Notes: a model not told the origin generated them from the sequence alone. Shown: positions 43,887-53,266, counted from the stretch's first letter. The stretch is 64,000 bases of DNA from an uncultured Acidimicrobiaceae bacterium (GCA_947259095.1 CAMYLA010000013.1:1-64000); one strand, 5' to 3'. Translations and numbers: made by a program.

Positions 43887-45383
43887 ATGAACGTGGACAC
43901 AGCGCCGGGGCGAATGCGACTCGACTCCAGCGCCGGTCGTGTCCTGATCACCACCACCGTCGCCGGCTCCGCGGTGGCAATGCTGACCGCAACGGTGGTG
44001 AACGTTGCGCTGCCGACGCTGGCCGCCGATCTGGGTGCCACCTCCGGACAGCAGCAGTGGGTGGTCAATTCCTACCTGCTGACCATCGCCTCCCTGATCC
44101 TGATCGGAGGATCACTGGGGGATCGCTACGGCAGACTCAGGATCTACCGGCTCGGCATCGCCTGGTTCGCCCTGGCTTCACTGGCCTGTGCGGTGGCACC
44201 GACGATCGAGACGTTGATTGCCGCCCGGCTGTTGCAGGGCGTCGGCGGGGCGCTGCTCACCCCCGGCAGCCTGGCCATCATAGAGGCCACCCTGGTCCCC
44301 GACGATCGCTCCCGTGGCGTTGGCCGGTGGTCGGGGCTGAGCGGGATCGCCGGTGCCGTCGGGCCGCTGGTGGGCGGCGTGCTGGTCGACTACTCGTGGC
44401 GCTGGGTCTTCGTCATCAATCTCCCGGTGGCGGCTGCGGTGCTGTTGTTGAGCAGGAGACTGCCGGAGACCCGCAACCATGACGGTGCCGATGCCGACCT
44501 CGACATCATCGGGGCCGTCTTGACCGTTGCCCTGCTGGCTTCGACCTCCTTCGTTCTGATCCAGGGGCCACCGGGTGGCTTCGATCCGATCGACCTGGCG
44601 GCGGCGGCGATTGCGGTTGTGACCGCGGTGATGCTCGTGCCATACGAACGGCGACACCCGAATCCGATGGTGCCGATCTCGCTGTTCACCGGTCGGGTCT
44701 TCGCCACGGCCAACGCCCTGACCTTCCTGGTCTATGGCGGCATGGGGGTGGTGTTCTTCCTGCTGTCGGTCCAGTTGCAGGTCACCGCCGGGATGACACC
44801 GCTCCAGGCCGGGGCGGCGCTGTTGCCGGTCACGGTGCTGATGCTGGCGTTCTCCTCTCGGGCCGGTGCCCTGGCCCAGAGGATCGGGCCTCGGATTCCC
44901 CTCACCATCGGCCCGATGCTCATCGCCACCGGCATGTTGTTGTTGACCAGGATCGGCCCGGACACCGACTATGCGACCGATGTCCTGCCCGGGGTACTGG
45001 TCTTCGGGGCCGGCCTGGCGCTCAGCGTTGCACCGGTGACCGCCACCGCACTCCATGCGGTGCCTGACAACCTGGCCGGCGCGGCCTCGGGTACCAACAA
45101 TGCGGTCTCCCGCACCGGTCAGTTGCTGGCCATCGCCGCCACCCCGCCGCTGGTCGGTCTGACCGGCGATGCGCTGAGTGATCCCGAGCAGCTCAACGAC
45201 GGCTTCGGTCTCGCCATGGTGATCGGCGCCGGATTCGTGCTGGCCGGCGCCGCCACCGCCGCGTTGTTCCTCCGAGCCGGTGATCTCGGCGGCCCCGATG
45301 ATGTGGCCGATGGCCCGCCGCCGTTCCAATGCGGCGTCGACGGCCCCGGCCAGCTCGGCCGAAGACAAACCGCCACCACCTGA
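43887..45383 (+). CDS. DHA2-type MFS drug exporter
   Basis: 498 residues with 12-14 transmembrane helices. Signature motifs: NVALPTLAADLGATSGQQQWVVNSYLL (motif D-like), GGSLGDRYGRLRIYRLG (motif A), and RLLQGVGGALLTPGSLAII (motif C region). This family uses the proton gradient to export hydrophobic compounds. The ATG at 43887 gives the correct first helix. It follows the mtgB gene by 139 bases and may be a separate transcript; a hairpin lies right after its stop. Confidence 0.88.
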   Translation: MNVDTAPGRMRLDSSAGRVLITTTVAGSAVAMLTATVVNVALPTLAADLGATSGQQQWVVNSYLLTIASLILIGGSLGDRYGRLRIYRLGIAWFALASLACAVAPTIETLIAARLLQGVGGALLTPGSLAIIEATLVPDDRSRGVGRWSGLSGIAGAVGPLVGGVLVDYSWRWVFVINLPVAAAVLLLSRRLPETRNHDGADADLDIIGAVLTVALLASTSFVLIQGPPGGFDPIDLAAAAIAVVTAVMLVPYERRHPNPMVPISLFTGRVFATANALTFLVYGGMGVVFFLLSVQLQVTAGMTPLQAGAALLPVTVLMLAFSSRAGALAQRIGPRIPLTIGPMLIATGMLLLTRIGPDTDYATDVLPGVLVFGAGLALSVAPVTATALHAVPDNLAGAASGTNNAVSRTGQLLAIAATPPLVGLTGDALSDPEQLNDGFGLAMVIGAGFVLAGAATAALFLRAGDLGGPDDVADGPPPFQCGVDGPGQLGRRQTATT

Positions 45384-45385
45384 AC

Positions 45386-45409
45386 CCGGGGAACCCAAGG
45401 GTTCCCCGG
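45386..45409 (+). terminator. Hairpin after MFS exporter
   Basis: CCGGGGAACC and GGTTCCCCGG form a perfect 10-bp stem with a CAAG loop, three bases after the stop codon. There is no T-run. The core GGAACCCAAGGGTTCC resembles the tandem repeat at 46648-46707. Confidence 0.7.
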
Positions 45410-45577
45410 TGGCTTGTCTCGCCGAGTTTCGCTCGACCGCCCCATCTGCACCGGCGGCCACGGCGTGGATCACCGAGCGGTCAGCTTTCTTGGGTTTCTC
45501 GGTCACAACCGTCACGAGTGGTCGTCAAACCCTCCTGAAGTACCCAACACGGGGCGCATCGCACAAAGGAGAATCGC

Positions 45578-45960
45578 ATGTCTTGTGAACCCACCACCGC
45601 CACCCCCCAGGGACTGATGATGGAGCTGTTCAGCCAGTGTGCTGGATCCGGCGACATCGACGGTCTCACGGAGCTCTATGACGTCGCCGCAGTGTTCCAG
45701 CCGAAGTTCGGTGTAGCCCTGGCGGGTCATGAGCAGATCCGGCCGGTGAGCGAGGAGTTCCTGGCGCTGAGGCCGCAGATCACCTACACCGCAGATACTG
45801 ATGTTCTCATCGTCGGCGACATTGCCTTGGTGTCGAACTTCTGGACGATGGGTTGCCACCCTGCCAGACGGCACGGTGATGAACGAAGGCGGCACCAGTG
45901 CCGATGTCGTTCGTCGACCGAGACGGCCGTGGACCCACTCACCGGCGTTCGGGCCCACGG
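45578..45960 (+). pseudogene. SnoaL/NTF2-like protein, frameshifted
   Basis: It starts well, with AAGGAG six bases before the ATG and ~90 residues of a SnoaL-like fold (MELFSQCAGSGDIDGLTELYDVAAVFQPKF in parts; VSNFWTM). Similarity then jumps frames: ATLPDGTVMNEGGTSADVVRR is in the +1 frame from about 45852, DRDGR in a third frame near 45915, and WTH...FGP back in the second. At least two frameshifts in 100 bases make a working protein unlikely. Small SnoaL proteins often sit beside ECF sigma factor genes, as here. Confidence 0.7.
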
Positions 45961-45975
45961 TCTCGTCTTCTTGTT

Positions 45976-46584
45976 GTGCTCCCCGACGCAGATTCATTTG
46001 TGGAGGCCGCCCGGCAAGGAGACGCCGATGCCATGGAGGCTCTCGTCGGGTCGGTCCGTGATCGTGTCTACCGGCTCGCGCTTCGCATGGTCGCACAGCC
46101 CTCCGATGCCGAGGATGCCACCCAGGAGATCTTGATCAAGGTCATGACCCGCCTGTCGACCTTCAAGGGCGATGCTGGCTTCACGACCTGGGTCCACCGC
46201 ATCGGGGTCAACCATCTGCTCGATCGCAAGAAGACCCAGGTCGAGCGGCTGGAGGTGAAATTCGACTTCTACGCCGAAGACCTCAGAACCGGCCTGGCGG
46301 AACCCTCGGCCCGCTCCGGGCCCGACAACGCGTTGTTGGCAGAAGAGATCAAGCTCAGCTGCACCCAGGCCATGCTCACCTGCCTCGACCGCCAGCACCG
46401 CGGTGTCGTCAACAAAAAGGCCGCCTGCCGCTGCAGCAAACGCATCGAAGCAGCCGTCACCCTGGGGCGCCTCGACCCGAACAACCTCGAGTTCGTCGGC
46501 CACCCCGACTACGTCGCGCCCGACACGTTGACCGACCGAATCGGGGACCTGGTGAGATCAGGAAGCTATGGCATCCTCCGATAG
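45976..46584 (+). pseudogene. ECF-type sigma factor lacking region 4
   Basis: 202 residues. Region 2 is intact: FVEAARQGDADAMEALVG, VYRLALRMVAQPSDAEDATQEILIKVMTRLSTF (in parts), WVHRIGVNHLLDRKK. After AMLTCLDRQHRG the sequence jumps directly to VVNKKAACRCSKRIEAAVTLGR, the far C-terminal Cys-rich tail of this sigma subfamily. The ~70 residues of sigma region 4, which bind the -35 element, are missing without a frameshift. The GTG at 45976 is the likely start. With the broken SnoaL gene just upstream, this looks like a decaying pair, although a region-4-less product could still be translated. Confidence 0.72.
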
Positions 46585-46641
46585 CGAACGCCCACCATCG
46601 CCGCCGAAACCAGAACAACACCTCGGCAGGAGCCGAAACTC

Positions 46642-48612
46642 CTAGGAACCCAAAGGGTTCCCACCCAAAGGGTTCCCACCCAAAGGGTTCCCACCCGAAG
46701 GGTTCCCAGTGGCCCGCTCCCACATGGCGTACATCGCCCCGTAGTGGCCACCCAGGGCCACCAGCTCGTCGTGGGTGCCGAGCTCGATCAGGCGGCCGTG
46801 ATCGATCACCCCGATGCGATCGGCCCGCATGGCGGTGGCCAGTCGATGGGCGATGATGATGGCGGTCCGCCCCTCCAGTACCCGGTCGAGGGCCCGCTCC
46901 ACCAGTGTCTCCGAGGCCAGGTCGAGGTTGGAGGTGGCCTCGTCGAGGATGAGCACCCGGGGGCGGGCCAGGAAGGCCCGGGCCAGCGCCAGGAGCTGGC
47001 GCTCGCCCGACGACAACGAGGAGCCGCGCTCGTGGACCGGCGAGTTCAACCCGTCCGGAAGCCTGGCGATCAGCTCGGTCAGACCGACCTCGTCGCAGGC
47101 GTGGCGGACCTCGTCCTCGGTGGCATCGGGCCTGGCGAACCCGACGTTGTAGCGGATGTCGCCGTTGAACAGGAACGGTTCCTGGGGTACGACGCCCAAT
47201 TGGCGCCGCAATGACGCCAACGTCACGGTGGAGATGTCGGCTCCGTCGATGCTGATCGTCCCGGACCCGGGATCGTAGAAACGGGACAGGAGTTTGGCCA
47301 CGGTCGACTTCCCGGCCCCGGTCGGGCCGACGATGGCGATCGTCTCCCCCGGCTCGATCGTCAGATCGAAATCGCTCAGCACCTCGGTCCTGCCGTCATA
47401 GCTGAACGACACGTCGTCGAAGACGACCCGGCCTTCGACGAGCGGCAACTCGATGGCGTCTGGGGACTCCGGGACCTCCGGGTCGGTGGACAGCAGATCC
47501 CGCAGCTTGCCTACCGCAGCCTGACCCTGCTGGTAGGAGTTGTAGAGCTGGACCAACTGTTGGATGGGAGCGAAGAACGCCGTCAGATAGAGCAGGAAGG
47601 CGAACAGCTCCCCGACGGTCAGCGTGCCGTTGAGCACCATCCGCCCACCGAAGAAGAGCAGCGCAGCCTGACCGGCGACGCCAATGGTCTCGCTGGATGG
47701 CCCGTAGACCGCACCGACGGTGGAGGCGTAGACGTTGGCGTCGCGATACTCGCCGACGACGTTGGCGTGGTGGATGACATTGTGGTGGCGACGGTTCATG
47801 GCGGTGATGACCCGCATCCCGGCCAGGCTCTCGGAGAGGTCGGCCAGCACGTCTGCGATGCGTTCCCTGACCCGGCCGTAGCCGACCTCCGAGGCGCTGC
47901 GGAACCACAGGGTCAGCAGCGCCATCGCCGGCACGACGGCCAGCAGGGTGATCAAGGCCAGCGTCGGGTTGAGCGTGGTCAACACGACGGTGATGATCGC
48001 CAGCGTCAGTACCTGTACCGCCAGGTTGACCAGCCCGTCCTGGAACAGGGCGGCCAGGGCGTCGATGTCGCTGGTCATCCTGGTCAGCAGCACGCCGACC
48101 TTTTCGCTGGTGAAGAAGCCGAGCGATTGTCGCTGGAAGTGGGAGAAGACCCCGACCCGAAGCTGGTACATCAGCCGCTCGCCGAGGCGTCCGGTGTAGG
48201 CGATGCGAACGGCGGAGGCGCCGGTGTTGACAACGACGGCCAGGAAGTAGGCGGCCGCCACCACAGCCAACACCGAGGCGTCCCGGGGGATGATGGCCCG
48301 GTCGATCCCGATCTGGGTCAGCAGCGGGCCGGCCTGGAGGGCCATGGTCTCGATCACCACCAGCCCCAACGCCCCCGCCAGGCCCCGACGGTGGGGACCC
48401 AGGAATCGGCGGAGCGTGAACGGCCGACGATCATGGTCCCACTGGGAGAAGGCGATGTCCGGTTCGGGGTGATCCGGTTCGGCATCGAGGATCGCGGTTG
48501 CCCGCTCGGCCAGTTCCGATGGCATGCCGGCGAACGGCAGCCCGGCCGCGGCGCTGGTCTGGGTGGCAGACGGGCCGGAGAACGGCGAACCGGGGGGTGG
48601 ACCGAAGCTCAC
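46642..48612 (-). CDS. ABC exporter half-transporter (subunit A)
   Basis: 656 residues. About 85 N-terminal residues are Pro/Ser-rich. Six membrane helices occupy ~95-390, and the C-terminal ATPase has Walker A GPTGAGKST, an altered signature LSSGERQ, Walker B RVLILDEATS with the catalytic Glu, and switch His IIIAHRL. It pairs with the next half-transporter (stop and start overlap by four bases) to form a heterodimeric exporter of the TmrAB/LmrCD kind. The C-terminus ends in a GNPLG repeat coded by a 15-bp tandem repeat. The substrate is unknown. Confidence 0.9.
   Translation of the reverse strand: MSFGPPPGSPFSGPSATQTSAAAGLPFAGMPSELAERATAILDAEPDHPEPDIAFSQWDHDRRPFTLRRFLGPHRRGLAGALGLVVIETMALQAGPLLTQIGIDRAIIPRDASVLAVVAAAYFLAVVVNTGASAVRIAYTGRLGERLMYQLRVGVFSHFQRQSLGFFTSEKVGVLLTRMTSDIDALAALFQDGLVNLAVQVLTLAIITVVLTTLNPTLALITLLAVVPAMALLTLWFRSASEVGYGRVRERIADVLADLSESLAGMRVITAMNRRHHNVIHHANVVGEYRDANVYASTVGAVYGPSSETIGVAGQAALLFFGGRMVLNGTLTVGELFAFLLYLTAFFAPIQQLVQLYNSYQQGQAAVGKLRDLLSTDPEVPESPDAIELPLVEGRVVFDDVSFSYDGRTEVLSDFDLTIEPGETIAIVGPTGAGKSTVAKLLSRFYDPGSGTISIDGADISTVTLASLRRQLGVVPQEPFLFNGDIRYNVGFARPDATEDEVRHACDEVGLTELIARLPDGLNSPVHERGSSLSSGERQLLALARAFLARPRVLILDEATSNLDLASETLVERALDRVLEGRTAIIIAHRLATAMRADRIGVIDHGRLIELGTHDELVALGGHYGAMYAMWERATGNPSGGNPLGGNPLGGNPLGS
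46648..46707 (-). repeat. Four tandem 15-bp repeats in ABC exporter 3' end
   Basis: The unit ACCCAAAGGGTTCCC occurs four times in a row (the fourth with G for A at its fifth base). Read on the minus strand it codes the repeating GGNPLG tail of the ABC protein up to its stop. Each unit is itself a palindrome-like hairpin half. Confidence 0.9.
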
Positions 48613-50591
48613 GGGCTGTCCCCGGCGATCGGTTCTGCTGCCGCCGCGTCGCCGGAGGGCACCACGGCGGGAGCGGCGTCGGGACCGGCCGCGGCTTGCG
48701 GGTCGGCGGGCTCGTCGTCATCGAGGTGGGCCAGCACCTCGGCGTATGCCGGCTCGGTGGCCATCAGCTCGCGGTGTTGACCTGCGGCCCTGACCCGCCC
48801 CCCTTCGAGCAGTACCACCCGGTCGGCGGCGGCGATGGTGGACAGCCGGTGGGCAATCAGGATGGTGGTCAATCCGTGGCGGTTCTCGTCGAGGGCGTCG
48901 AGAATGCGCTGCTCAACCGTCACGTCCACTGCGCTGGTGGCGTCGTCGAACACCAGGACCTTGGGATTCACCAGTGCGGTTCTGGCGATGGCCACCCGCT
49001 GCCGCTGGCCACCGGACAGGGTGTAGCCCCGCTCCCCGACCATTTCGTCGTAGCCGGCCGGAAGCGCCGAGATGAAATCGTGGGCCTGGGCCATCCCGGC
49101 CGCGGCCTCGATGTCGAGCCGGGCCGCAGTGGGGTCGCCGTATGCGATGTTGTCGGCCAGGCTGACCGAGAACAGGAACGGCTCATCGGCAACGATGCCG
49201 ACGGTGTTGCGGAGGCTGAGCTGGGTGACATCGCGCACGTCGTGCCCGTCGACCCGAATGGCGCCACCGTCGACGTCGTAGAACCGGGCCAACAGCCTGG
49301 CGATGGTGGACTTGCCGCTGCCGGTCCTGCCGACGAGGGCCACCGTCTCGCCCGGCTCGACCCGGAGGTTGAACCCGTCGAGCACCAGTGGTCCGTGGGC
49401 GTCGTAGCGGAAGCTCACATCGTCGAACTCGACCAGGCCGGCCGGGTCGACGATGTCGGCCGCATCGACACGATCGACGACCTGGGGTTCCTCGTCGAAG
49501 ATCTCATAGATCCGGTCGGCCGAGGCCCGGGCCCGCTGGCCCAACATCAAGAACAGCCCGAGGGTCCGGAACGGTGCCTGCAGCATGGTGACGTAGGCGG
49601 TGAAGGCGAACAGGGTTCCCTCTGTGACCTGGCCTTCGATGACCAGCCAGCCGCCGTAGACCAGCACCAGCAGGGTGCCGATCCTCGGGAGATTCTCGAT
49701 GATCGGGTTGTGGGAAGCTCTGGCGTCGACGGTGCGGACCCCGGCCCAGCGAAGTCTGGTGGCGGCCTTTGCCAACTCGTTGATCTGGTTCCGTTCTGCC
49801 GCGAAGGACCGCACGACCCGGACGCCGTTGATGTTCTCGTCCACGATGGTCGACACGTCGGCCACCCGGGCCTGCACGATCCACGACAGTGGGAAGACCT
49901 GGTCCCGTAGCCGCTTGCCGAGCACGTAGACCCCGGGTAGGGGCAGCACCGCCACCACCGTCAGCCAGACGTGGATCGAAAGCATGTAGGCCAGGGCCAC
50001 CACGAACATGACGGTGGTCATGGAGATGAGCGGGGCGAAGGTGAGAAACATCTGCACCGAGCGGATGTCGGAGTTGGCCCGGGAGATCACCTGCCCGGAG
50101 TGGGTCTTGTCGTAGAACGAGAACGAGAGCTTCGACAGGTGCTCGTAGAGCAGTGTCCGCAGATCGGTGTCGATCTCGAATGCGGTGCGGTACAGCCCGT
50201 ACCGGTAGGCCAGGGTCAGCAACCCCCTGGCGACGCCGATGGCCAGCAGTATGCCGACATAGAACAGCAGCCGGTCGGTGTCGGCATCGGTTGCGGCCAC
50301 CTCGGCCACCGCCTGGCCACCGGGCACCACCTCGCCGGAACGTGCGTCGTCGGAAAGCACCTCGTCGATCGTTGCCCGGATCACCGCCGGGATCGCCACC
50401 TGCAACAGGTTGGCCATCAGGGCCAGGGCCATCGAACCGAAGAACAGGAACCGGTGGGCCATGACGACCGGGGCGATCCGCCGCAACCAGCCCTTGCTGG
50501 CATCAGGGTCGATCCCCGACCTGGCCCGCCGATACCGCCGCTCGACCCCGACCGGTGGTCGCAACTCGAGATCGGGGGCCCCGTCACTCAT
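48609..50591 (-). CDS. ABC exporter half-transporter (subunit B)
   Basis: 660 residues: six membrane helices (~45-340), then an ATPase with Walker A GRTGSGKST, normal signature LSGGQRQR, Walker B KVLVFDDATSAVD and switch IAHRLS. The catalytic Glu after Walker B is replaced by Asp (VFDDATS), whereas its partner keeps Glu but has an altered signature. This is the pattern of asymmetric heterodimeric exporters with one degenerate ATP site. It is first in the two-gene operon. The C-terminus adds ~55 Ala/Pro-rich residues. Confidence 0.9.
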   Translation of the reverse strand: MSDGAPDLELRPPVGVERRYRRARSGIDPDASKGWLRRIAPVVMAHRFLFFGSMALALMANLLQVAIPAVIRATIDEVLSDDARSGEVVPGGQAVAEVAATDADTDRLLFYVGILLAIGVARGLLTLAYRYGLYRTAFEIDTDLRTLLYEHLSKLSFSFYDKTHSGQVISRANSDIRSVQMFLTFAPLISMTTVMFVVALAYMLSIHVWLTVVAVLPLPGVYVLGKRLRDQVFPLSWIVQARVADVSTIVDENINGVRVVRSFAAERNQINELAKAATRLRWAGVRTVDARASHNPIIENLPRIGTLLVLVYGGWLVIEGQVTEGTLFAFTAYVTMLQAPFRTLGLFLMLGQRARASADRIYEIFDEEPQVVDRVDAADIVDPAGLVEFDDVSFRYDAHGPLVLDGFNLRVEPGETVALVGRTGSGKSTIARLLARFYDVDGGAIRVDGHDVRDVTQLSLRNTVGIVADEPFLFSVSLADNIAYGDPTAARLDIEAAAGMAQAHDFISALPAGYDEMVGERGYTLSGGQRQRVAIARTALVNPKVLVFDDATSAVDVTVEQRILDALDENRHGLTTILIAHRLSTIAAADRVVLLEGGRVRAAGQHRELMATEPAYAEVLAHLDDDEPADPQAAAGPDAAPAVVPSGDAAAAEPIAGDSP

Positions 50592-50639
50592 CGGCGATCA
50601 CCGCACCGGAGGCTGATCGATCGCCGGCCGAGCCGGGTA

Positions 50640-51215
50640 TCACCGATTGATGGCCACCTCGCCAGGGCCGGGGGCGGCGTCGTCGGCGGTGGTGGTCGCG
50701 GTCTGGCTGGTCGGGGGACGGGTCGTCGAGGGACGTGGTGTGGTGGGCGGCCGCTCGGTTGTTGTCGGCCTCCGGGTGGTGGAACTGCCGGCGGTGGGCT
50801 CGGTGCCGCCACCGGTGGTGGGCGGGGTGACCTCCGACGTTGCCGACGTGGACGGTGTGCTCGGTTCGGTGGTCGTCTTGGCGGTTGTCGGTGATTGGGT
50901 GGAGCCGGTGGTCGGCCTGTCCCCGTCGCCGGGATCGTCGTTGCGGGTGGTCGTCGTGGGCCGGGCACGGACCGAGGTCGAGATCCTCGGACCGGCGGCG
51001 GTGGAACGGGATCGGGTCGAGACAACGCTGTTGTCCGGCAGCGGTGCCAGATCGACGAACGTCCGGCGGCCGAGCGTGGTCGTGGTCTCCTCCACCAGGT
51101 CGGCCTCGGAGACCGTACCGTCGGCGTCCACCCGTCCGCCGCCACGCGTGCCCCAAACCTGGAACGCCGCAACGACGACCAGAAGCATGAGCACGATCGG
51201 GGCGACTTTGTTCAA
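50640..51215 (-). CDS. Membrane-anchored Thr/Pro-rich protein
   Basis: 191 residues. An N-terminal signal anchor (VAPIVLMLLVVVAAFQVWG) is followed by a short conserved-looking stretch (RRTFVDLAPLPDN) and then ~110 residues dominated by Thr, Pro and Ser (TTRRPTTTERPPTTPRPST). It resembles mucin-like, possibly glycosylated, cell-surface stalks of actinobacteria. TTG at 51215 is the likely start, with GGAG about 11 bases upstream. Function unknown. It lies 48 bases upstream of the ABC exporter genes on the same strand and may be co-transcribed with them. Confidence 0.65.
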   Translation of the reverse strand: MNKVAPIVLMLLVVVAAFQVWGTRGGGRVDADGTVSEADLVEETTTTLGRRTFVDLAPLPDNSVVSTRSRSTAAGPRISTSVRARPTTTTRNDDPGDGDRPTTGSTQSPTTAKTTTEPSTPSTSATSEVTPPTTGGGTEPTAGSSTTRRPTTTERPPTTPRPSTTRPPTSQTATTTADDAAPGPGEVAINR

Positions 51216-51395
51216 TGGAGACAGCTCCTGGACTCCGAGGCGAAGGCGCAGGTGGGGTTTCCCGTTCTTCCGGGATGACCGTTGGCCTGCGGACGGCGTG
51301 GACGCCGCTGGGACCGCCTACGCGCCCCAGGTCGATGCTAGCGCCCGAAAGCCACCGGATTGGCCCAACCGGGCCCGGCTGGGCCCGAGTTTGTG

Positions 51396-51422
51396 AAAAA
51401 AGGTGCGTTTGGGGGCCCAAAA
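51396..51422 (-). terminator. Candidate terminator after DUF2510-like gene
   Basis: Immediately after the stop of the 51423-52154 gene, the minus strand reads a TTTGGG/CCCAAA inverted repeat and then, about six bases later, six T residues. The stem is short, so confidence is limited. Confidence 0.4.
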
Positions 51423-52154
51423 CTAGCCGTCGACCGGTAACCGCAACACCCCGGTGACCTCACAACCGACCGAATCGAACGGCTCCCGGGCCGAGATCAC
51501 GTTGAACACGTCCTCGGTTCGCTCCTCGAATGGGGCCATGGAGCGGAAGACCACTTCGTCGACGCCGAGCACCGAGCCGCCGGCCCCGACCACCCGGAAG
51601 GCAACCAGGTAGTGGGAGTCGACCTCGGCCGACACCGCGGTGAGGGTGGCGTCGATCTCGTAGTCTTCACCGAAATCGACACCGGTGACCACACAACTGG
51701 CCGGATCGTCGGCCGGGACGGCGTCGGTGAAGTCGATTGCCGCATCTGCGATCTCGTCCCGGAACGACCAGATGAACACGCCACAGCCCCCGGCCAGCAG
51801 CAGGAACACGCCACCGAACACGATGGCCAGGATCTTGCCGGTCGAGCGCTTCTTCGGTTCGGCCACCGGGTACCGCAGCCCGGCACCGGGCCCAAGGCCC
51901 GGTCCGGCGGCCGGCGGGGGCATCGATTCCATCCGATCGGTCGAGCGCGGCGGCTCGAAGTCACTCACCGGCGCGGGGTTCCAATCGGCCTGTGCTCCCG
52001 GGGGCGTCTGTGCCGCCGGTGGTGTCTGTGCCGCCGATGGTGTTGGCGGTGGCGGCGCGGGCCCGGGAGGCTGATAGTCGGGGTGGAGCTCGGGGGCGTA
52101 CCACTTGCCGTCGGATGCCTCCCACCAACCGTCGCCAAGGGGATGGTCGCTCAT
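51423..52154 (-). CDS. DUF2510-type membrane protein
   Basis: 243 residues. The N-terminus GDGWWEASDGKWYAPELHPDY is the actinobacterial DUF2510-like tryptophan motif. A ~70-residue Pro/Gln/Ala-rich linker follows, then one transmembrane helix (ILAIVFGGVFLLLAGGCGVFIW), then an outer domain of ~110 residues with two Cys (SCVVTGVDF, VGCEVTGVL) that could form a disulfide. Function unknown. It overlaps the upstream phosphotransferase gene by four bases (ATGA), so they are co-translated. Confidence 0.75.
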   Translation of the reverse strand: MSDHPLGDGWWEASDGKWYAPELHPDYQPPGPAPPPPTPSAAQTPPAAQTPPGAQADWNPAPVSDFEPPRSTDRMESMPPPAAGPGLGPGAGLRYPVAEPKKRSTGKILAIVFGGVFLLLAGGCGVFIWSFRDEIADAAIDFTDAVPADDPASCVVTGVDFGEDYEIDATLTAVSAEVDSHYLVAFRVVGAGGSVLGVDEVVFRSMAPFEERTEDVFNVISAREPFDSVGCEVTGVLRLPVDG

Positions 52155-53218
52155 CGATCCGATTGGGCCTCGGCGAGGTCGATGGCTCCGATCATCCGCT
52201 CCTTGAGGCCCTCGACGTCGATCCCTTCGGTGCTCTTGTTGCCCAACATGTAGCGAGCGTAGACCCCGTGGAGGATGCAGGCGGTCTTGAAGTAGTTGAA
52301 TGTCCGGTAGTAGTCGAGGTTCGACAGGTCTCGGCCGGTGAGCTCGGCATAGTGATCGGCCAGCTCCTGGCGCCTGGGGAACCCGGGGGCGGTGGTCGCC
52401 GCTTCGTGGGACACCCTGATCTCGTCTTCGGGGTCGCTCCAGCCATTGAGCGCATAGGCGAAATCGGCGAGCGGGTCACCGAGGGTTGCGATCTCCCAAT
52501 CGAGCACCGCCACCACGTTGCCGTCCCGGTCGATCATGGCATTGTGCATGCCGTAGTCGCCGTGGACCACCCTGGCCGGCCCCTGGCCGGGCACCGTCTC
52601 ACTGAGTTCGTCATGGAGCCGATGGATGCGGGGATCGTCGTAGCCGGCGCCGGCGATCGATGCCTGCCACGACCCGTACCAGGTCCGCAGTTGGCGGCTG
52701 ACATAGCCGTCGTGGCGGGCCAGCTGATCGAGCCCGACGTCGGCCGGGTCGATGCCGTGGAGCGTGGCCAGGGTGGCGATGAATGAGTAGCCGACGGCTT
52801 GGCGGGCCTCCATCGTCAGCCAGTCGTCGACGTCCTCGGCGGTGTACAGGGCCCGGCCCCCGACCTCGCTCATCACGTAGAACACCGCCCCGGTGACCGA
52901 GGTGTCCTCGCACAGGCCAAGGGCGGTGGCCACCGGCACATCGGTCGGCCCGAGGCCGGAGATGATGGTGAACTCCCGTTTCATGTCGTGGGCCTTCGGC
53001 AGCAGCTCACCCTGAGGTGGTCGCCGGATCACCACCCGCCGCCCATGGCCATCGCTCAGCAGGAACGTGAGGTTGGAATGGCCGCCTTCGAGCCGGGTCC
53101 AATGGAATGGACCGGCGAGGCCTTCGATGTTGGCCTCGATCCAGGCCTCGACCGGGGGCCTGTCGTAGCCCGGGGTATCGACGCCGGTCTGGCCGGCCGC
53201 TGTGCGACTGTCGGTCAT
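52151..53218 (-). CDS. Aminoglycoside phosphotransferase-like kinase (ACAD10/11 N-domain type)
   Basis: 355 residues with the APH kinase fold: LEGGHSNLTFLLSDG and VVIRRPP (N-lobe Lys equivalent), RVVHGDYGMHNAMIDRDG (catalytic loop, HGDxxxxN) and VLDWEIATLGDPLADFAYAL (metal-binding DWE). The closest family is the APH-like domain fused to acyl-CoA dehydrogenase in ACAD10/11, proposed to phosphorylate hydroxyacyl substrates before they enter beta-oxidation. A stand-alone copy is common in actinobacteria. It heads a two-gene unit. Confidence 0.87.
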   Translation of the reverse strand: MTDSRTAAGQTGVDTPGYDRPPVEAWIEANIEGLAGPFHWTRLEGGHSNLTFLLSDGHGRRVVIRRPPQGELLPKAHDMKREFTIISGLGPTDVPVATALGLCEDTSVTGAVFYVMSEVGGRALYTAEDVDDWLTMEARQAVGYSFIATLATLHGIDPADVGLDQLARHDGYVSRQLRTWYGSWQASIAGAGYDDPRIHRLHDELSETVPGQGPARVVHGDYGMHNAMIDRDGNVVAVLDWEIATLGDPLADFAYALNGWSDPEDEIRVSHEAATTAPGFPRRQELADHYAELTGRDLSNLDYYRTFNYFKTACILHGVYARYMLGNKSTEGIDVEGLKERMIGAIDLAEAQSDR

Positions 53219-53266
53219 GTCAACCGATTGTTGCGGCTTTTGCGGTCGGAGGAAAGTTCCCTTCGA

